Shown here piece after piece: positions 1-8,216 of a DNA stretch of 64,000 bases; position 1 is the stretch's first letter; every line of letters starts with the position of its first letter. The stretch is taken from contig NZ_JAGGPB010000074.1 in the NCBI RefSeq assembly GCF_018614055.1, positions 1 through 64,000 on the forward strand, written 5' to 3'. The DNA is from Streptomyces sp. ISL-98. Lineage in GTDB: Bacteria > Actinomycetota > Actinomycetes > Streptomycetales > Streptomycetaceae. The notes under the pieces are model-generated. The model saw nothing but the letters and a program-made list of their open reading frames with translations, was not told the DNA's origin and made no database searches. Made by a program: the position numbers and the translations under genes.

Positions 1-1168
1 CAATTATCAGACAGGCCTTAGGGCCGGGGCGCTTGCGCTCCGCGCGTTCCTGGCGGAGGCAACGCCGCAGCGCCTCCGGGTCGAGGCCTTCATTGCACGC
101 CTGGTGCAGGAGCTGTGCGAACTGGTAATCGGGGTCGAGCCGAAGGGCGAGGCTGAGGGCGACCCTCGCGCCCGGTTCGTCACCGGTCGACCAGGCGACC
201 CATCCGGCAAGGGTGAGCGGGGCGGCGGCATGAGTGTCGTACGGTCCGGCGCACCGGCGGGCGAGCGCCCGCCACAGCCGCAGCGCGGTCTCCGCGTCGG
301 GGCCCTCCATCCACTCCGCCGCCCGGTCCCTGGTCTCGCGGTCCTGCAGCCCGAGAATGACCGCGGCAGCCTCGTCATGGTCGATGAGGCCGTCGTCCGC
401 GGCATCCGCCTCGGACCAGCGCGTCGTGGCAGGCCGGCTGTCCCCGAGCCGCTTCATGAGCCGCCGCGCCAGGTCGAGCGTCTCGGCTCCGACCTGCTCC
501 CGCTGGGCTCCGCTCAGGATTCTGGGCACCAGGGCGAGACCCGCCGCGTCCAGTGCCCGCACCTGTTCCTGAGCGGCAGGAGACTCCGGCCGGGGCGCCA
601 GCCGGGCCTCCATCTCCCGCAGCGATCCACGGACTTGGATACCGGCGTAGGCGGCGGCCGCGGCCATGACCGAGGTGCCGGGCAGGCCCAGGACGTTGCC
701 CTCGGGCGGACAGCAGCGCGCGTCGGGGCAGCAGTACGACCAGTACCTGCCGTCGGAGATGCACAGCGCTTCGAACACGGGGACGTCGAGCGCGCCGCAC
801 GCGGTGCGCAGCCGCTGCGCGAAGGGGCGCAGCCGGTCCATCACCTGCCTGCTCGTCTCGCCCTCGGCCGGGTCCTGGCAGAGGAAGACGACGATGCCTT
901 CAGGACGGTCTCCACGACGCTCGCTCCCCGTCACCAGACACTCGGCAAGCTGGTCGGAGACGGGCGCCCATTCCTTCGGCGAGCCCGGGATACCGAGCCT
1001 GAGCCGCCCGCCGAACCGGCCCCGGCGGCCGTGCAGCGCGACCATGACCACGCTGTCTGTCGGGTGGAAGCCCATGAGGTACGGAAGCGCGTCGGCCAGT
1101 TCGGCGGGGCCGCGGAGGGTGATCTGGTCGTCGGCGGAGGGGCCTGTGGGTTCGTGGTGCTTGTTCAT
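1..1168 (-). CDS. DUF4192 family protein (C-terminus off the left edge)
   Basis: A minus-strand frame stays open from an ATG at 1166-1168 to the window edge, so the C-terminus is missing; about 389 residues are visible. The N-terminus reads MNKHHEPTGPSADDQITLRG, followed by AELADALPYLMGFHPTDSVV, which is the pattern of the actinobacterial DUF4192 family (usually about 370-420 aa). That family has no established function. A CCPDARCC cluster lies near residue 160. The gene is divergent from recQ, with only 112 bp between the start codons, and that gap holds a perfect pair of DnaA boxes. The family call is a recognition from memory of the N-terminal motif; the reading frame is seen directly. Confidence 0.8.
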   Translation of the reverse strand, partial: MNKHHEPTGPSADDQITLRGPAELADALPYLMGFHPTDSVVMVALHGRRGRFGGRLRLGIPGSPKEWAPVSDQLAECLVTGSERRGDRPEGIVVFLCQDPAEGETSRQVMDRLRPFAQRLRTACGALDVPVFEALCISDGRYWSYCCPDARCCPPEGNVLGLPGTSVMAAAAAYAGIQVRGSLREMEARLAPRPESPAAQEQVRALDAAGLALVPRILSGAQREQVGAETLDLARRLMKRLGDSRPATTRWSEADAADDGLIDHDEAAAVILGLQDRETRDRAAEWMEGPDAETALRLWRALARRCAGPYDTHAAAPLTLAGWVAWSTGDEPGARVALSLALRLDPDYQFAQLLHQACNEGLDPEALRRCLRQERAERKRPGPKACLII

Positions 1169-1206
1169 GGCTCGACGGTCCCGCAGACACCGCCCGCGCC
1201 GCCAAC

Positions 1207-1230
1207 CCTGTGGATAACTTTATCCACAGG
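1207..1230. promoter_or_regulatory. Inverted pair of consensus DnaA boxes
   Basis: Two 11-bp arms, CCTGTGGATAA (1207-1217) and TTATCCACAGG (1220-1230), form a perfect inverted repeat around a 2-bp spacer. Each arm contains the classical DnaA box TTATCCACA: 1220-1228 on the plus strand and 1209-1217 on the minus strand. It lies between the DUF4192 gene and recQ, where it could overlap both promoters. That DnaA binds here is an inference; the sequence match is exact. Confidence 0.75.
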
Positions 1231-1280
1231 CCTGAGGCCGCATTCGCACAATGTCCGATGCATCAGGTTGCATGGGGGGC

Positions 1281-3440
1281 ATGACCAACGCAGAGCTCAG
1301 GTCCTCGGCCGATTCCGTACTCGCCCGCCTCGTCGGAGACACCACCGGCACCGCCAGGCTGCGCGAGGACCAGTGGCGGGCCATTGAGGCGCTCGTCGCC
1401 GACAAGCGCCGGGCCCTGGTCGTGCAGCGCACCGGCTGGGGCAAGTCCGCCGTGTACTTCGTCGCCACTTCCCTGCTGCGTGAGCGCGGCAGCGGCCCCA
1501 CCGTGATTGTTTCCCCGCTGCTCGCGCTCATGCGCAACCAGGTCGAGGCGGCGGCGCGGGCCGGCATCCGCGCCCGGACCATCAACTCGTCCAACACGGA
1601 GGAGTGGGACACGGTCCAGGGCGAGGTCGCGGCGGGCGAGGTGGATGTGCTGCTGGTCAGCCCCGAGCGGCTCAACAACCCCGATTTCCGCGACCAGGTG
1701 CTGCCGAAGCTGTCCGCCGCCACCGGCCTGCTGGTGGTGGACGAGGCCCACTGCATCTCCGACTGGGGTCACGACTTCCGGCCCGACTACCGGCGTCTGC
1801 GCACCATGCTGGCGGAGCTCCCGCCGGGCGTTCCGGTGCTGGCCACCACGGCAACGGCGAACGCCCGCGTGACCGCCGACGTCGCCGAGCAGCTGGGAAC
1901 GGGTGCGGACACCGACGCCCTCGTGCTGCGCGGCCCGCTCGACCGGGAGAGCCTGAGCCTGGGCGTGCTCCAACTCCCGGACGCGGCGCACCGGCTGGCC
2001 TGGCTGGCCGATCACCTCGGCGAGCTCCCCGGCTCCGGGATCATCTACACCCTCACGGTCGCAGCCGCCGAGGAGGTCACGGCGTACTTGCGGCAGTGCG
2101 GCCACACCGTCGCCTCGTACACCGGCAGAACGGAGAACGCAGAGCGGATGCAGGCGGAGGAGGATCTGCTCGCCAACCGGGTCAAGGCTCTGGTGGCCAC
2201 CTCCGCGCTGGGCATGGGCTTCGACAAGCCGGATCTCGGTTTCGTGGTGCACCTGGGGTCGCCCTCGTCCCCTATCGCCTACTACCAGCAGGTGGGCCGC
2301 GCCGGCCGAGGTGTGGAGCATGCCGAAGTGCTGCTTCTGCCGGGCCGCGAGGACGAGGCGATCTGGCAGTACTTCGCCTCGGTCGCCTTCCCGCCCGAGG
2401 AGCAGGTACGCCGCACGCTCGACACGCTGGCCCGGTCCGAGCGCCCGCTCTCACTGCCCGCCCTGGAACCGATTGTCGACCTGAGGCGTACGCGCCTGGA
2501 GGCGATGCTGAAGGTTCTCGACGTGGACGGAGCGGTGCACAGGGTGAAGGGCGGCTGGACCGCCACGGGGCAGCCGTGGGTATACGACGCCGAGCGCTAC
2601 GCCTGGGTTGCGCGCCAACGTGCGGCCGAGCAGCAGGCCATGCGGGACTACGCGTCGGCAACGGGGTGCCGGATGGAGTTCCTTCGGCGGCAGTTGGACG
2701 ACGAGGAGGCAGCGCCGTGCGGCCGCTGTGACAACTGTGCGGGTGCCAGGTTCAGCGACGGGGTGTCCACCGGCGCCCTGGATGCGGCGCGCGGTGAACT
2801 CGGCCGGCCCGGTGTGGAGGTCGAGCCGCGCAAGATGTGGCCGACGGGGCTCGTGGCGGTCGGAGTGGACCTCAAGGGCCGCATCTCGCAAGGGGAACAG
2901 GCTTCCCCGGGACGGGCCTTGGGCCGGCTTTCGGACATCGGCTGGGGCAACCGGCTCCGCCCGCTGCTCGCGGCGCAGTCTCAGGACGGCCCCGTGCCCG
3001 ACGATGTGGCGAACGCTGTGGTGAGCGTGCTGGCCGACTGGGCGAAGGGGCCCGGTGGTTGGGCGTCAGGCGAAGCGAACGCCCCTGCCCGTCCGGTCGG
3101 AGTGGTCACGATCGCCTCGCACAGCAGACCGGCGCTCATCCAGTCGCTCGGCAGCAGGATCGCGGAGGTCGGCAGGATGCCGCTGCTCGGTTCCGTCGCG
3201 TACACCCCCGAGGCGGCGGGCCGGATGCCGAACACCAACAGCGCCCAGCGGGTGAGGGCACTTCACCAGGCGCTGACAGTGCCGCCGGAGCTGGCGGCCG
3301 CGCTGGCCGGAGCCGGTGGCCCGGTGCTCCTGGTCGACGACCGCTCGGACACCGGCTGGACGCTCGCGGTGGCGGCCAGGCTGCTGCGCCGAGCCGGAGC
3401 ACAGGGGGTGTTTCCGCTGGTCCTCGCCGTTCAGACGTGA
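1281..3440 (+). CDS. recQ: RecQ-family ATP-dependent DNA helicase with C-terminal phosphoribosyltransferase-like domain
   Basis: Superfamily 2 DNA helicase of 719 aa. Visible motifs are the Walker A variant TGWGKS (residues 51-56), the DEAH box (154-157) followed by CISDWGHDFRP, motif VI QQVGRAGR (336-343), and the RecQ zinc site Cys463, Cys480, Cys483, Cys486. Beyond the helicase core, residues about 605-715 look like a type I phosphoribosyltransferase and carry the PRPP-loop-like motif VLLVDDRSDTGWT (682-694), which ordinary RecQ lacks. The start was set at 1281 (MTNAELRSS) because this matches related proteins; an in-frame ATG at 1251 adds ten residues. A stem-loop follows at 3513. It is divergent from the DUF4192 gene across two DnaA boxes. 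The PRTase activity is inferred from the motif only. Confidence 0.88.
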   Translation: MTNAELRSSADSVLARLVGDTTGTARLREDQWRAIEALVADKRRALVVQRTGWGKSAVYFVATSLLRERGSGPTVIVSPLLALMRNQVEAAARAGIRARTINSSNTEEWDTVQGEVAAGEVDVLLVSPERLNNPDFRDQVLPKLSAATGLLVVDEAHCISDWGHDFRPDYRRLRTMLAELPPGVPVLATTATANARVTADVAEQLGTGADTDALVLRGPLDRESLSLGVLQLPDAAHRLAWLADHLGELPGSGIIYTLTVAAAEEVTAYLRQCGHTVASYTGRTENAERMQAEEDLLANRVKALVATSALGMGFDKPDLGFVVHLGSPSSPIAYYQQVGRAGRGVEHAEVLLLPGREDEAIWQYFASVAFPPEEQVRRTLDTLARSERPLSLPALEPIVDLRRTRLEAMLKVLDVDGAVHRVKGGWTATGQPWVYDAERYAWVARQRAAEQQAMRDYASATGCRMEFLRRQLDDEEAAPCGRCDNCAGARFSDGVSTGALDAARGELGRPGVEVEPRKMWPTGLVAVGVDLKGRISQGEQASPGRALGRLSDIGWGNRLRPLLAAQSQDGPVPDDVANAVVSVLADWAKGPGGWASGEANAPARPVGVVTIASHSRPALIQSLGSRIAEVGRMPLLGSVAYTPEAAGRMPNTNSAQRVRALHQALTVPPELAAALAGAGGPVLLVDDRSDTGWTLAVAARLLRRAGAQGVFPLVLAVQT

Positions 3441-3512
3441 CGGGATGCGTCGTCCCCGGACAGGTTGGGCAGGGATATCCACGTCATACCCGCAGATTCC
3501 CGTCAGCTGGGC

Positions 3513-3553
3513 CAATTGCTCGTTGCCGCATCCTCACGAGGCAGCGAGAATTG
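3513..3553 (+). terminator. Candidate recQ terminator hairpin
   Basis: The arm at 3513-3527 (CAATTGCTCGTTGCC) pairs with 3540-3553 (GGCAGCGAGAATTG) over about 14 bp, with one bulged G, one G-T pair and a 12-nt loop. There is no T tract, which is normal for Streptomyces terminators. It lies 73 bp after the recQ stop and upstream of the next gene. Confidence 0.5.
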
Positions 3554-3656
3554 AACTGCTCCCCGCACGGCCCCGCCGCGGACCGGATGGGCTGTGCCGC
3601 GGTGCGCCCCCAACCGACCCTGCCCGCACTGTGGGCGCGTATGCGAAGGGAGGACC

Positions 3657-4286
3657 GTGACCTTCGGATTCGCTCCGTCCGCAGCCTCGTTGAGCCCCGC
3701 GTCCGCCGACACTGTCAACCGCCTGGGCCGGATGCTCGAACCGTCCGAGTGGGCAGCGGCGGGAATCCCGCTGCTGCGCAATCCGCGTGACGTGGTCAGC
3801 GGGCTGCACGCAAGGCACCGGCCGACACCATCGACGGCTGTCGTCGCCGTCCTCGACTCCGAGGAACGGCTCACCGCCAGCGCCTCGTTCACCCGGCGCC
3901 CCGTCCCCGCCGACGGCTGGGAGTTCCGCAACGCCCTGCTCGCGCACCTGCGCCGGGTCATCCCGCACGACCTGCGCCGCCGCACGCCCGTACGGACCGC
4001 GGTGCTGCTCTACTGCCGTGAAGGCGACGAGCGTTGGACCGAGGAGGACGGGGCATGGATGTGGGGCCTACGGGACGCCTGCACCCTGCACGGGCTGCGC
4101 TGCGGGGCGTACATCACGCTGACGAACGGCGGCTGGCAGGTGCTCGGCGAGGGCCGTGGCGGCCGTCGCCCGAGCACCGGATCACGCCCCAGCGACCTCG
4201 CTGAAGCCGTGGCCGAGGCCGACCCCTCCCCCTTGCGAACAGGTGGAGGGGCGGCGGACGCACTGCGCCGGGCGGCAGCCCGCTGA
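3657..4286 (+). CDS. Conserved hypothetical protein
   Basis: A 209-aa soluble protein that I do not recognise. The GTG at 3657 directly follows a GGGAGGA ribosome site but with very short spacing; an in-frame GTG at 3594 would add 21 residues including CPHCGRVC. The middle part has alternating hydrophobic strands (VVAVLDSEERLTASASF, then TAVLLYCREGDERW) and a tryptophan-rich stretch (DGAWMWGLRDACTLHGL), suggesting an alpha/beta fold. There is no signal peptide or membrane segment, and the tail is basic and low complexity. It stands alone between recQ and a convergent gene. No function is proposed. Confidence 0.6.
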   Translation: MTFGFAPSAASLSPASADTVNRLGRMLEPSEWAAAGIPLLRNPRDVVSGLHARHRPTPSTAVVAVLDSEERLTASASFTRRPVPADGWEFRNALLAHLRRVIPHDLRRRTPVRTAVLLYCREGDERWTEEDGAWMWGLRDACTLHGLRCGAYITLTNGGWQVLGEGRGGRRPSTGSRPSDLAEAVAEADPSPLRTGGGAADALRRAAAR

Positions 4287-4352
4287 GGCGGCCCGCCGAC
4301 CGGCAGCACCGCGCGCAGGTACACGCACCGCGCTCAGGCAGTGGCGTACGGG

Positions 4353-4985
4353 TCAGACGCCCGCGCCGAGCACGGCGTTGACCCGGTTCGGGTCTCCGCA
4401 CACGATCAGCAGCGCGCCTGCGCGTTCCCTGGCGACGGGCAGCGCACGGCTCAGGACGTCGTCGGCCCCGCCGTTGACCGCGACGACCACCACAGGCCGG
4501 GCGGCAGCTCGCTCCGCGACAGCGGCGTCCGCGTAGAAGACGTCGTCGCGGGCCTCGTGGTGGGCCCAGTACGCGGCTTCTCCGAAGGACAGCTCGTGGG
4601 CGGCCCAGGGGTGCTGTTCGCCGGTGGTGAGCACCAGGACGTCGCCCGGCGCGCGACCGGAGTCGAGCAGCAGGTCGACGGCCTCGCCGGCGGCGTCGAG
4701 TGCGCCGTCCGTCGAAGCGGGGATCAGCTGGACCTGCGGCGCGGAACGATTCTCCTGCCGCGCTGCCGGGGCATTGCCGCCGGAAGGCTGCGTCCGCTGC
4801 ACCGGCGGCGCGGGCCTGGCAGGGCCCCTGGCAGGGCCGGGGACAGGGCGTCCGGGACGCGGTGTGGCCGCGGTACGCGGACCAGGTACGGGACGGGGGG
4901 TCGACGCGGGGCGGCCGGTGGCCGGAGTGACGCGGGGACCCTGGGCGCTCTCGTGAATCTGAGGCTCCTCGGGGGAGAGAGGCAT
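4353..4985 (-). CDS. Hypothetical protein with proline-rich N-terminus
   Basis: A 210-aa protein in two parts. Residues 1 to about 85 are rich in Pro, Arg, Thr and Ala and probably disordered. Residues about 100-210 look folded, with PVVVVAVNGG and later LLIVCGDPNRVNAVLGAGV as buried strands. The C-terminal pattern faintly recalls the last motif of UvrD-type helicases, but without any Walker motif, so no function is assigned. It follows rnhB on the same strand after 65 bp and may be cotranscribed with it. The start ATG (4983-4985) has no strong ribosome site. Confidence 0.6.
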   Translation of the reverse strand: MPLSPEEPQIHESAQGPRVTPATGRPASTPRPVPGPRTAATPRPGRPVPGPARGPARPAPPVQRTQPSGGNAPAARQENRSAPQVQLIPASTDGALDAAGEAVDLLLDSGRAPGDVLVLTTGEQHPWAAHELSFGEAAYWAHHEARDDVFYADAAVAERAAARPVVVVAVNGGADDVLSRALPVARERAGALLIVCGDPNRVNAVLGAGV

Positions 4986-5050
4986 GAGTGGGTTTCTATC
5001 AAATGCCGCCGCGACGCGCAGCAGCGGGTTGGCACATAAGTGCGATCAGA

Positions 5051-5761
5051 TCAGAAATCGAAGCCGAGTTGGCCCCCGTCTTCCAGAGCGGCGGCCTCCG
5101 CCGACAGCCGGATCTTCTTGAGGTGCCGCCACTTGGGCAGCGCATCGAGATACGACCAGGACAGCCGGTGGTACGGGGTGGGACCCCGCTCGGCCAGCGC
5201 CGCCTTGTGCACGGGCGAGGGGTAGCCCGCGTTGTCCGCGAAGGCGAAGTCGGCGAACTCCGGGAACTGGGCCTCCAGTCCGGCCATCATCGCGTCCCGC
5301 CTCACCTTGGCGATCACCGAGGCGGCCGCGACCGCGATACAGGACTGGTCCCCCTTGATCACCGTACGTACCTTCCAGGGCAGCCCGAGGTAGTCGTGCT
5401 TCCCGTCGAGGATCACCGCGTCCGGCTGCACGGGCAGCGCGCCCAGGGCACGTACGGCGGCGAGCCGCAGCGCGGCGGTCATCCCCAGCTTGTCGATCTC
5501 CTCGGGCGAGGAGTGCCCCAGGGCGTACGACGTGACCCACCCCTCCAGCACCACGGCCAGCTCGGTGCGGCGCTTGGGGGTGATCAGCTTGGAGTCGGTG
5601 AGGCCGTCGGGTGCCCGGCGCAGACCGGTGACGGCTGCGCACACGGTGACGGGTCCGGCCCACGCTCCGCGCCCGACCTCGTCGACACCGGCAATGATCT
5701 TGGCGCCGGTGGTGGCGCGTATGGAGCGCTCGACGGCGTGGGTGGGTGGTTCGTACGGCAT
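5051..5761 (-). CDS. rnhB: Ribonuclease HII
   Basis: RNase HII removes RNA from RNA-DNA hybrids and single misincorporated ribonucleotides. The 236-aa protein has the family's N-terminal active-site motif IIAGVDEVGRGAWAGPV (residues about 22-38, giving the Asp-Glu pair), then TDSKLITPKRR, the third acidic residue in AVILDGKHDYLG, and SVIAKVRRDAMM. Length is normal. The start chosen is ATG 5759-5761 (MPYEPPTHAVERS), as in relatives; the open frame extends 46 codons further without family similarity. It lies 49 bp downstream of the TetR gene on the same strand. Confidence 0.95.
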   Translation of the reverse strand: MPYEPPTHAVERSIRATTGAKIIAGVDEVGRGAWAGPVTVCAAVTGLRRAPDGLTDSKLITPKRRTELAVVLEGWVTSYALGHSSPEEIDKLGMTAALRLAAVRALGALPVQPDAVILDGKHDYLGLPWKVRTVIKGDQSCIAVAAASVIAKVRRDAMMAGLEAQFPEFADFAFADNAGYPSPVHKAALAERGPTPYHRLSWSYLDALPKWRHLKKIRLSAEAAALEDGGQLGFDF

Positions 5762-5810
5762 GGCGCCTGCCAGGTTACGCCGCCGGGCCCCGCCGGCGAC
5801 ACCCCGGGCG

Positions 5811-6449
5811 TCAGTCGGCGCCCGGAGTCGGCACCGGGCGCAGCAGAGGCACCATGATCCGGTCGACCACCTCAGCGATCTCCTCGTCCGGCCATTCACT
5901 TCCGCACACCTTCGAGCGGTACATCATCAGGCCCGGAATCACATCGAACACCAGGTCACTCGTGGCATCGGGGCGTACGTCACCGCGCTCGATCCCGCGG
6001 TTCACCACCTCACGGAAGAGCCGGTTCGACGGCTCGATCACCTGGCGGACAATCACCGCGTGGAACCGCTCGGCCACCCTCTTGTCGCATTCGTGAAGCA
6101 CAGAACGCAGTGCGAATCCGGGCCTGGAATACATCGCTCCGCGCATACGGCAGCAGAGCTCGTAGAGGTCTTCCCGGACGCTGCCCTTGTCCGGCGCATC
6201 GGCGAGATCCGGCAGCCCGGCTTTCAGGGCGTCCGCGACGAGGTCTTCCTTGGACGGCCAGCGGCGGTAGACCGCCGCCTTCCCTGTCTGCGCGCCGGCG
6301 GCGACACCTTCCATGGTGAGGCCGTTCCAGCCGACCGTACTCAACTGCTCCAGCGCGGAATCGAGGATCGCTCGTTCCAGCACGAGCCCGCGGCGGCGCA
6401 GTGAGACCGGCTGCGCCTCAGCGGCGGCAGTCCAGCGCGAAGTAGCCAT
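5811..6449 (-). CDS. TetR/AcrR-family transcriptional repressor
   Basis: A 212-aa regulator. The N-terminal helix-turn-helix is clear: ILDSALEQLSTVGWNGLTMEGVAAGAQTGKAAVYRRWPSKEDL (about residues 28-70, written in full family order). The C-terminal ligand domain is of the type common in Streptomyces exporter regulators. It is divergent from an EmrB/QacA-type exporter, and two copies of AGTGAACG-N4-CGTTCACT lie between them, so it most likely represses both itself and the exporter and is released by a drug-like ligand. The ribosome site GGAGAG precedes ATG 6447-6449. The regulatory link is inferred from the arrangement. Confidence 0.92.
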   Translation of the reverse strand: MATSRWTAAAEAQPVSLRRRGLVLERAILDSALEQLSTVGWNGLTMEGVAAGAQTGKAAVYRRWPSKEDLVADALKAGLPDLADAPDKGSVREDLYELCCRMRGAMYSRPGFALRSVLHECDKRVAERFHAVIVRQVIEPSNRLFREVVNRGIERGDVRPDATSDLVFDVIPGLMMYRSKVCGSEWPDEEIAEVVDRIMVPLLRPVPTPGAD

Positions 6450-6477
6450 CTTTTTCTCTCCGTTGGGGACGAGGGCT

Positions 6478-6501
6478 TCAGTGAACGCTTGCGTTCACTG
6501 A
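6478..6501. promoter_or_regulatory. TetR operator 1 (tetR side)
   Basis: Perfect inverted repeat: TCAGTGAACGC (6478-6488), TT, GCGTTCACTGA (6491-6501). The core AGTGAACG-N4-CGTTCACT (6480-6499) is the same as in operator 2. It lies 28 bp upstream of the tetR start codon, in the untranslated leader or promoter of the regulator. Confidence 0.8.
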
Positions 6502-6517
6502 GGGGGAATCCCTACCG

Positions 6518-6547
6518 TTGACATGACAGTGAACGCATCCGTTCACT
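6518..6547 (+). promoter_or_regulatory. Exporter promoter with TetR operator 2
   Basis: A consensus -35 TTGACA sits at 6518-6523. The operator AGTGAACG (6528-6535), CATC, CGTTCACT (6540-6547) covers the spacer and the expected -10 position. Bound repressor would block RNA polymerase directly. The centres of operators 1 and 2 are 48 bp apart. I cannot pick a convincing -10 hexamer. Confidence 0.75.
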
Positions 6548-6570
6548 AACTCACTTGTGGGGGATCCATA

Positions 6571-8127
6571 GTGACTACCTCTCAGTTAGCTGCACCACAC
6601 AACTCGGGCGCAGCCCGACGGCAGGGGCGTCCAGGCATCGCCCTTACCGTCATCGCGGCTCTTCAACTCATGGTGGTCCTCGACACCACCATTGTGAATA
6701 TCGCACTCCCGCACATCCAGACCGCTCTCTCCTTCAGCACGACCGACCTCTCCTGGGTGATCAACGCCTACACCCTCACCTTCGGCGGTCTGTTGCTGCT
6801 CGGCGGACGGGCGGGCGACATCCTCGGCCGCAGGCGGGTCTTCGTCTTCGGCGTTCTGCTCTTCACGTTCGCCTCACTGCTGTGCGGCATCGCGCAGGAG
6901 CCGTGGCAGATACTTGCGGCGCGTGCGCTCCAAGGTGTGGGCGGCGCCATCGCCTCGCCCACCGCGCTCGCGCTCATCACCACGACGTTCCGCGAAGGCC
7001 CCGAGCGCAACCGGGCGTTCGGCATCTTCGCGGCGGTCTCCGCCAGCGGCGCGGCGATCGGACTGCTGGCGGGCGGGATGCTCACCGAGTGGCTCGACTG
7101 GCGCTGGGTGTTCTACGTCAACCTGCCGATCGGCATCCTGATAGCCGTCCTCTCCCCCGTGTTCATCAATGAGTCCGAGCGCCACCCCGGCCGTTTCGAC
7201 CTCACCGGCGCGCTCACCTCGACCGTGGGCATGGCTTCTCTGGTGTACGGGTTCATCCGCGCCGCCGACGACGGCTGGCGGGACGGTCTCACCCTCGGCG
7301 CGTTCGGCCTGGCTCTCGTCCTGCTGGTCGCCTTCGTGCTCAACGAACGTCGGGCGCCGGACCCGATCACCCCTCTGCGGATGTTCGCCGACCGCAACAG
7401 GTCAGGGACGTACGCGATCATGATGAGCCTCGCCGCGGCGATGTTCGGCATGTTCTTCTTCATCGTCCTCTTCGTGCAGAACGTGCTCGGCTACAGTCCG
7501 ATCTCTTCCGGGCTCGCGTTCCTGCCGGTCACCCTGATGATCGTGACGGCGGCCGGTCTGTCGTCCCGGCTGCTCCCGGTCCTTGGCCCGAAGCCGTTCC
7601 TTGTCTCAGGGGCGGTGTTCACCGGAGCGGGCATGGCCTGGCTGACCGCGATCGATCCGGACAGTTCGTACGTGGGAGGCGTGCTGGGCCCCATGCTGCT
7701 CTTCGGCTTCGGCATGGGCCTGGTGTTCGTAACGGCGACACTGACAGCGGTGTCCGGTGTGGCTCAGCACGAATCGGGAGCGGCCTCCAGTCTTCTCAAC
7801 GCCACACAAATGGTCGGTGGTTCCCTGGGGCTGTCGATTCTCATGACAGTCTTCGGAACGGCCAGCCGCGACGAGGCCGCGCGGCAGATTCCGTCGTTCC
7901 TCACGGAGGCGACGCCCGCCCAGCAGGCGGCCTTCGCCAAGTCCCACGAGCTGCCGGCCCCTTGGGGCCACCAGGTGCTCGCCGAGGGCATTTCGACGGC
8001 GTTCTGGGCTGGTGTGGGCCTGGTCGGACTCGCCTTGCTCGTCGCGCTGTTCGTCATCCGGGTACGCAAGAGCGACCTGGAGGCGCTCAGCGGGACGGCG
8101 GGCGCCGGGGGGCCGGGGGCGGTCTGA
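6571..8127 (+). CDS. MFS drug exporter, DHA2 (EmrB/QacA) family
   Basis: A 518-aa proton-coupled antiporter with the 14 membrane segments typical of DHA2. Family motifs include LDTTIVNIALPHIQ in segment 1, WVINAYTLTFGGLLLLGGRAGDILGRRRVF (motif A region, residues about 70-98) and the motif C-type glycine-rich helix AVSASGAAIGLLAGG. Both termini are cytoplasmic. GTG 6571 is used, with GTGGGGGATC upstream as ribosome site. It is divergent from the TetR gene and surely its target. The substrate cannot be read from the sequence; multidrug or antibiotic efflux is the usual role. Confidence 0.93.
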   Translation: MTTSQLAAPHNSGAARRQGRPGIALTVIAALQLMVVLDTTIVNIALPHIQTALSFSTTDLSWVINAYTLTFGGLLLLGGRAGDILGRRRVFVFGVLLFTFASLLCGIAQEPWQILAARALQGVGGAIASPTALALITTTFREGPERNRAFGIFAAVSASGAAIGLLAGGMLTEWLDWRWVFYVNLPIGILIAVLSPVFINESERHPGRFDLTGALTSTVGMASLVYGFIRAADDGWRDGLTLGAFGLALVLLVAFVLNERRAPDPITPLRMFADRNRSGTYAIMMSLAAAMFGMFFFIVLFVQNVLGYSPISSGLAFLPVTLMIVTAAGLSSRLLPVLGPKPFLVSGAVFTGAGMAWLTAIDPDSSYVGGVLGPMLLFGFGMGLVFVTATLTAVSGVAQHESGAASSLLNATQMVGGSLGLSILMTVFGTASRDEAARQIPSFLTEATPAQQAAFAKSHELPAPWGHQVLAEGISTAFWAGVGLVGLALLVALFVIRVRKSDLEALSGTAGAGGPGAV

Positions 8128-8128
8128 G

Positions 8129-8204
8129 CGGTTCGCCACGGCGAACCGGGCCGGGGAAGGGCGGGGAGGAGGCGCCGCTGCGCCCCCACCCTCCCTGCCC
8201 GGTT
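8129..8204. terminator. Complex bidirectional terminator
   Basis: Between two convergent genes there is a 9-bp inverted repeat, CGGTTCGCC (8129-8137) and GGCGAACCG (8140-8148). It overlaps a longer imperfect hairpin that starts AACCGGGC at 8144 and ends GCCCGGTT at 8204. The two structures are mutually exclusive at 8144-8148. Confidence 0.55.
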
Positions 8205-8216
8205 GGCCCCCTACCG

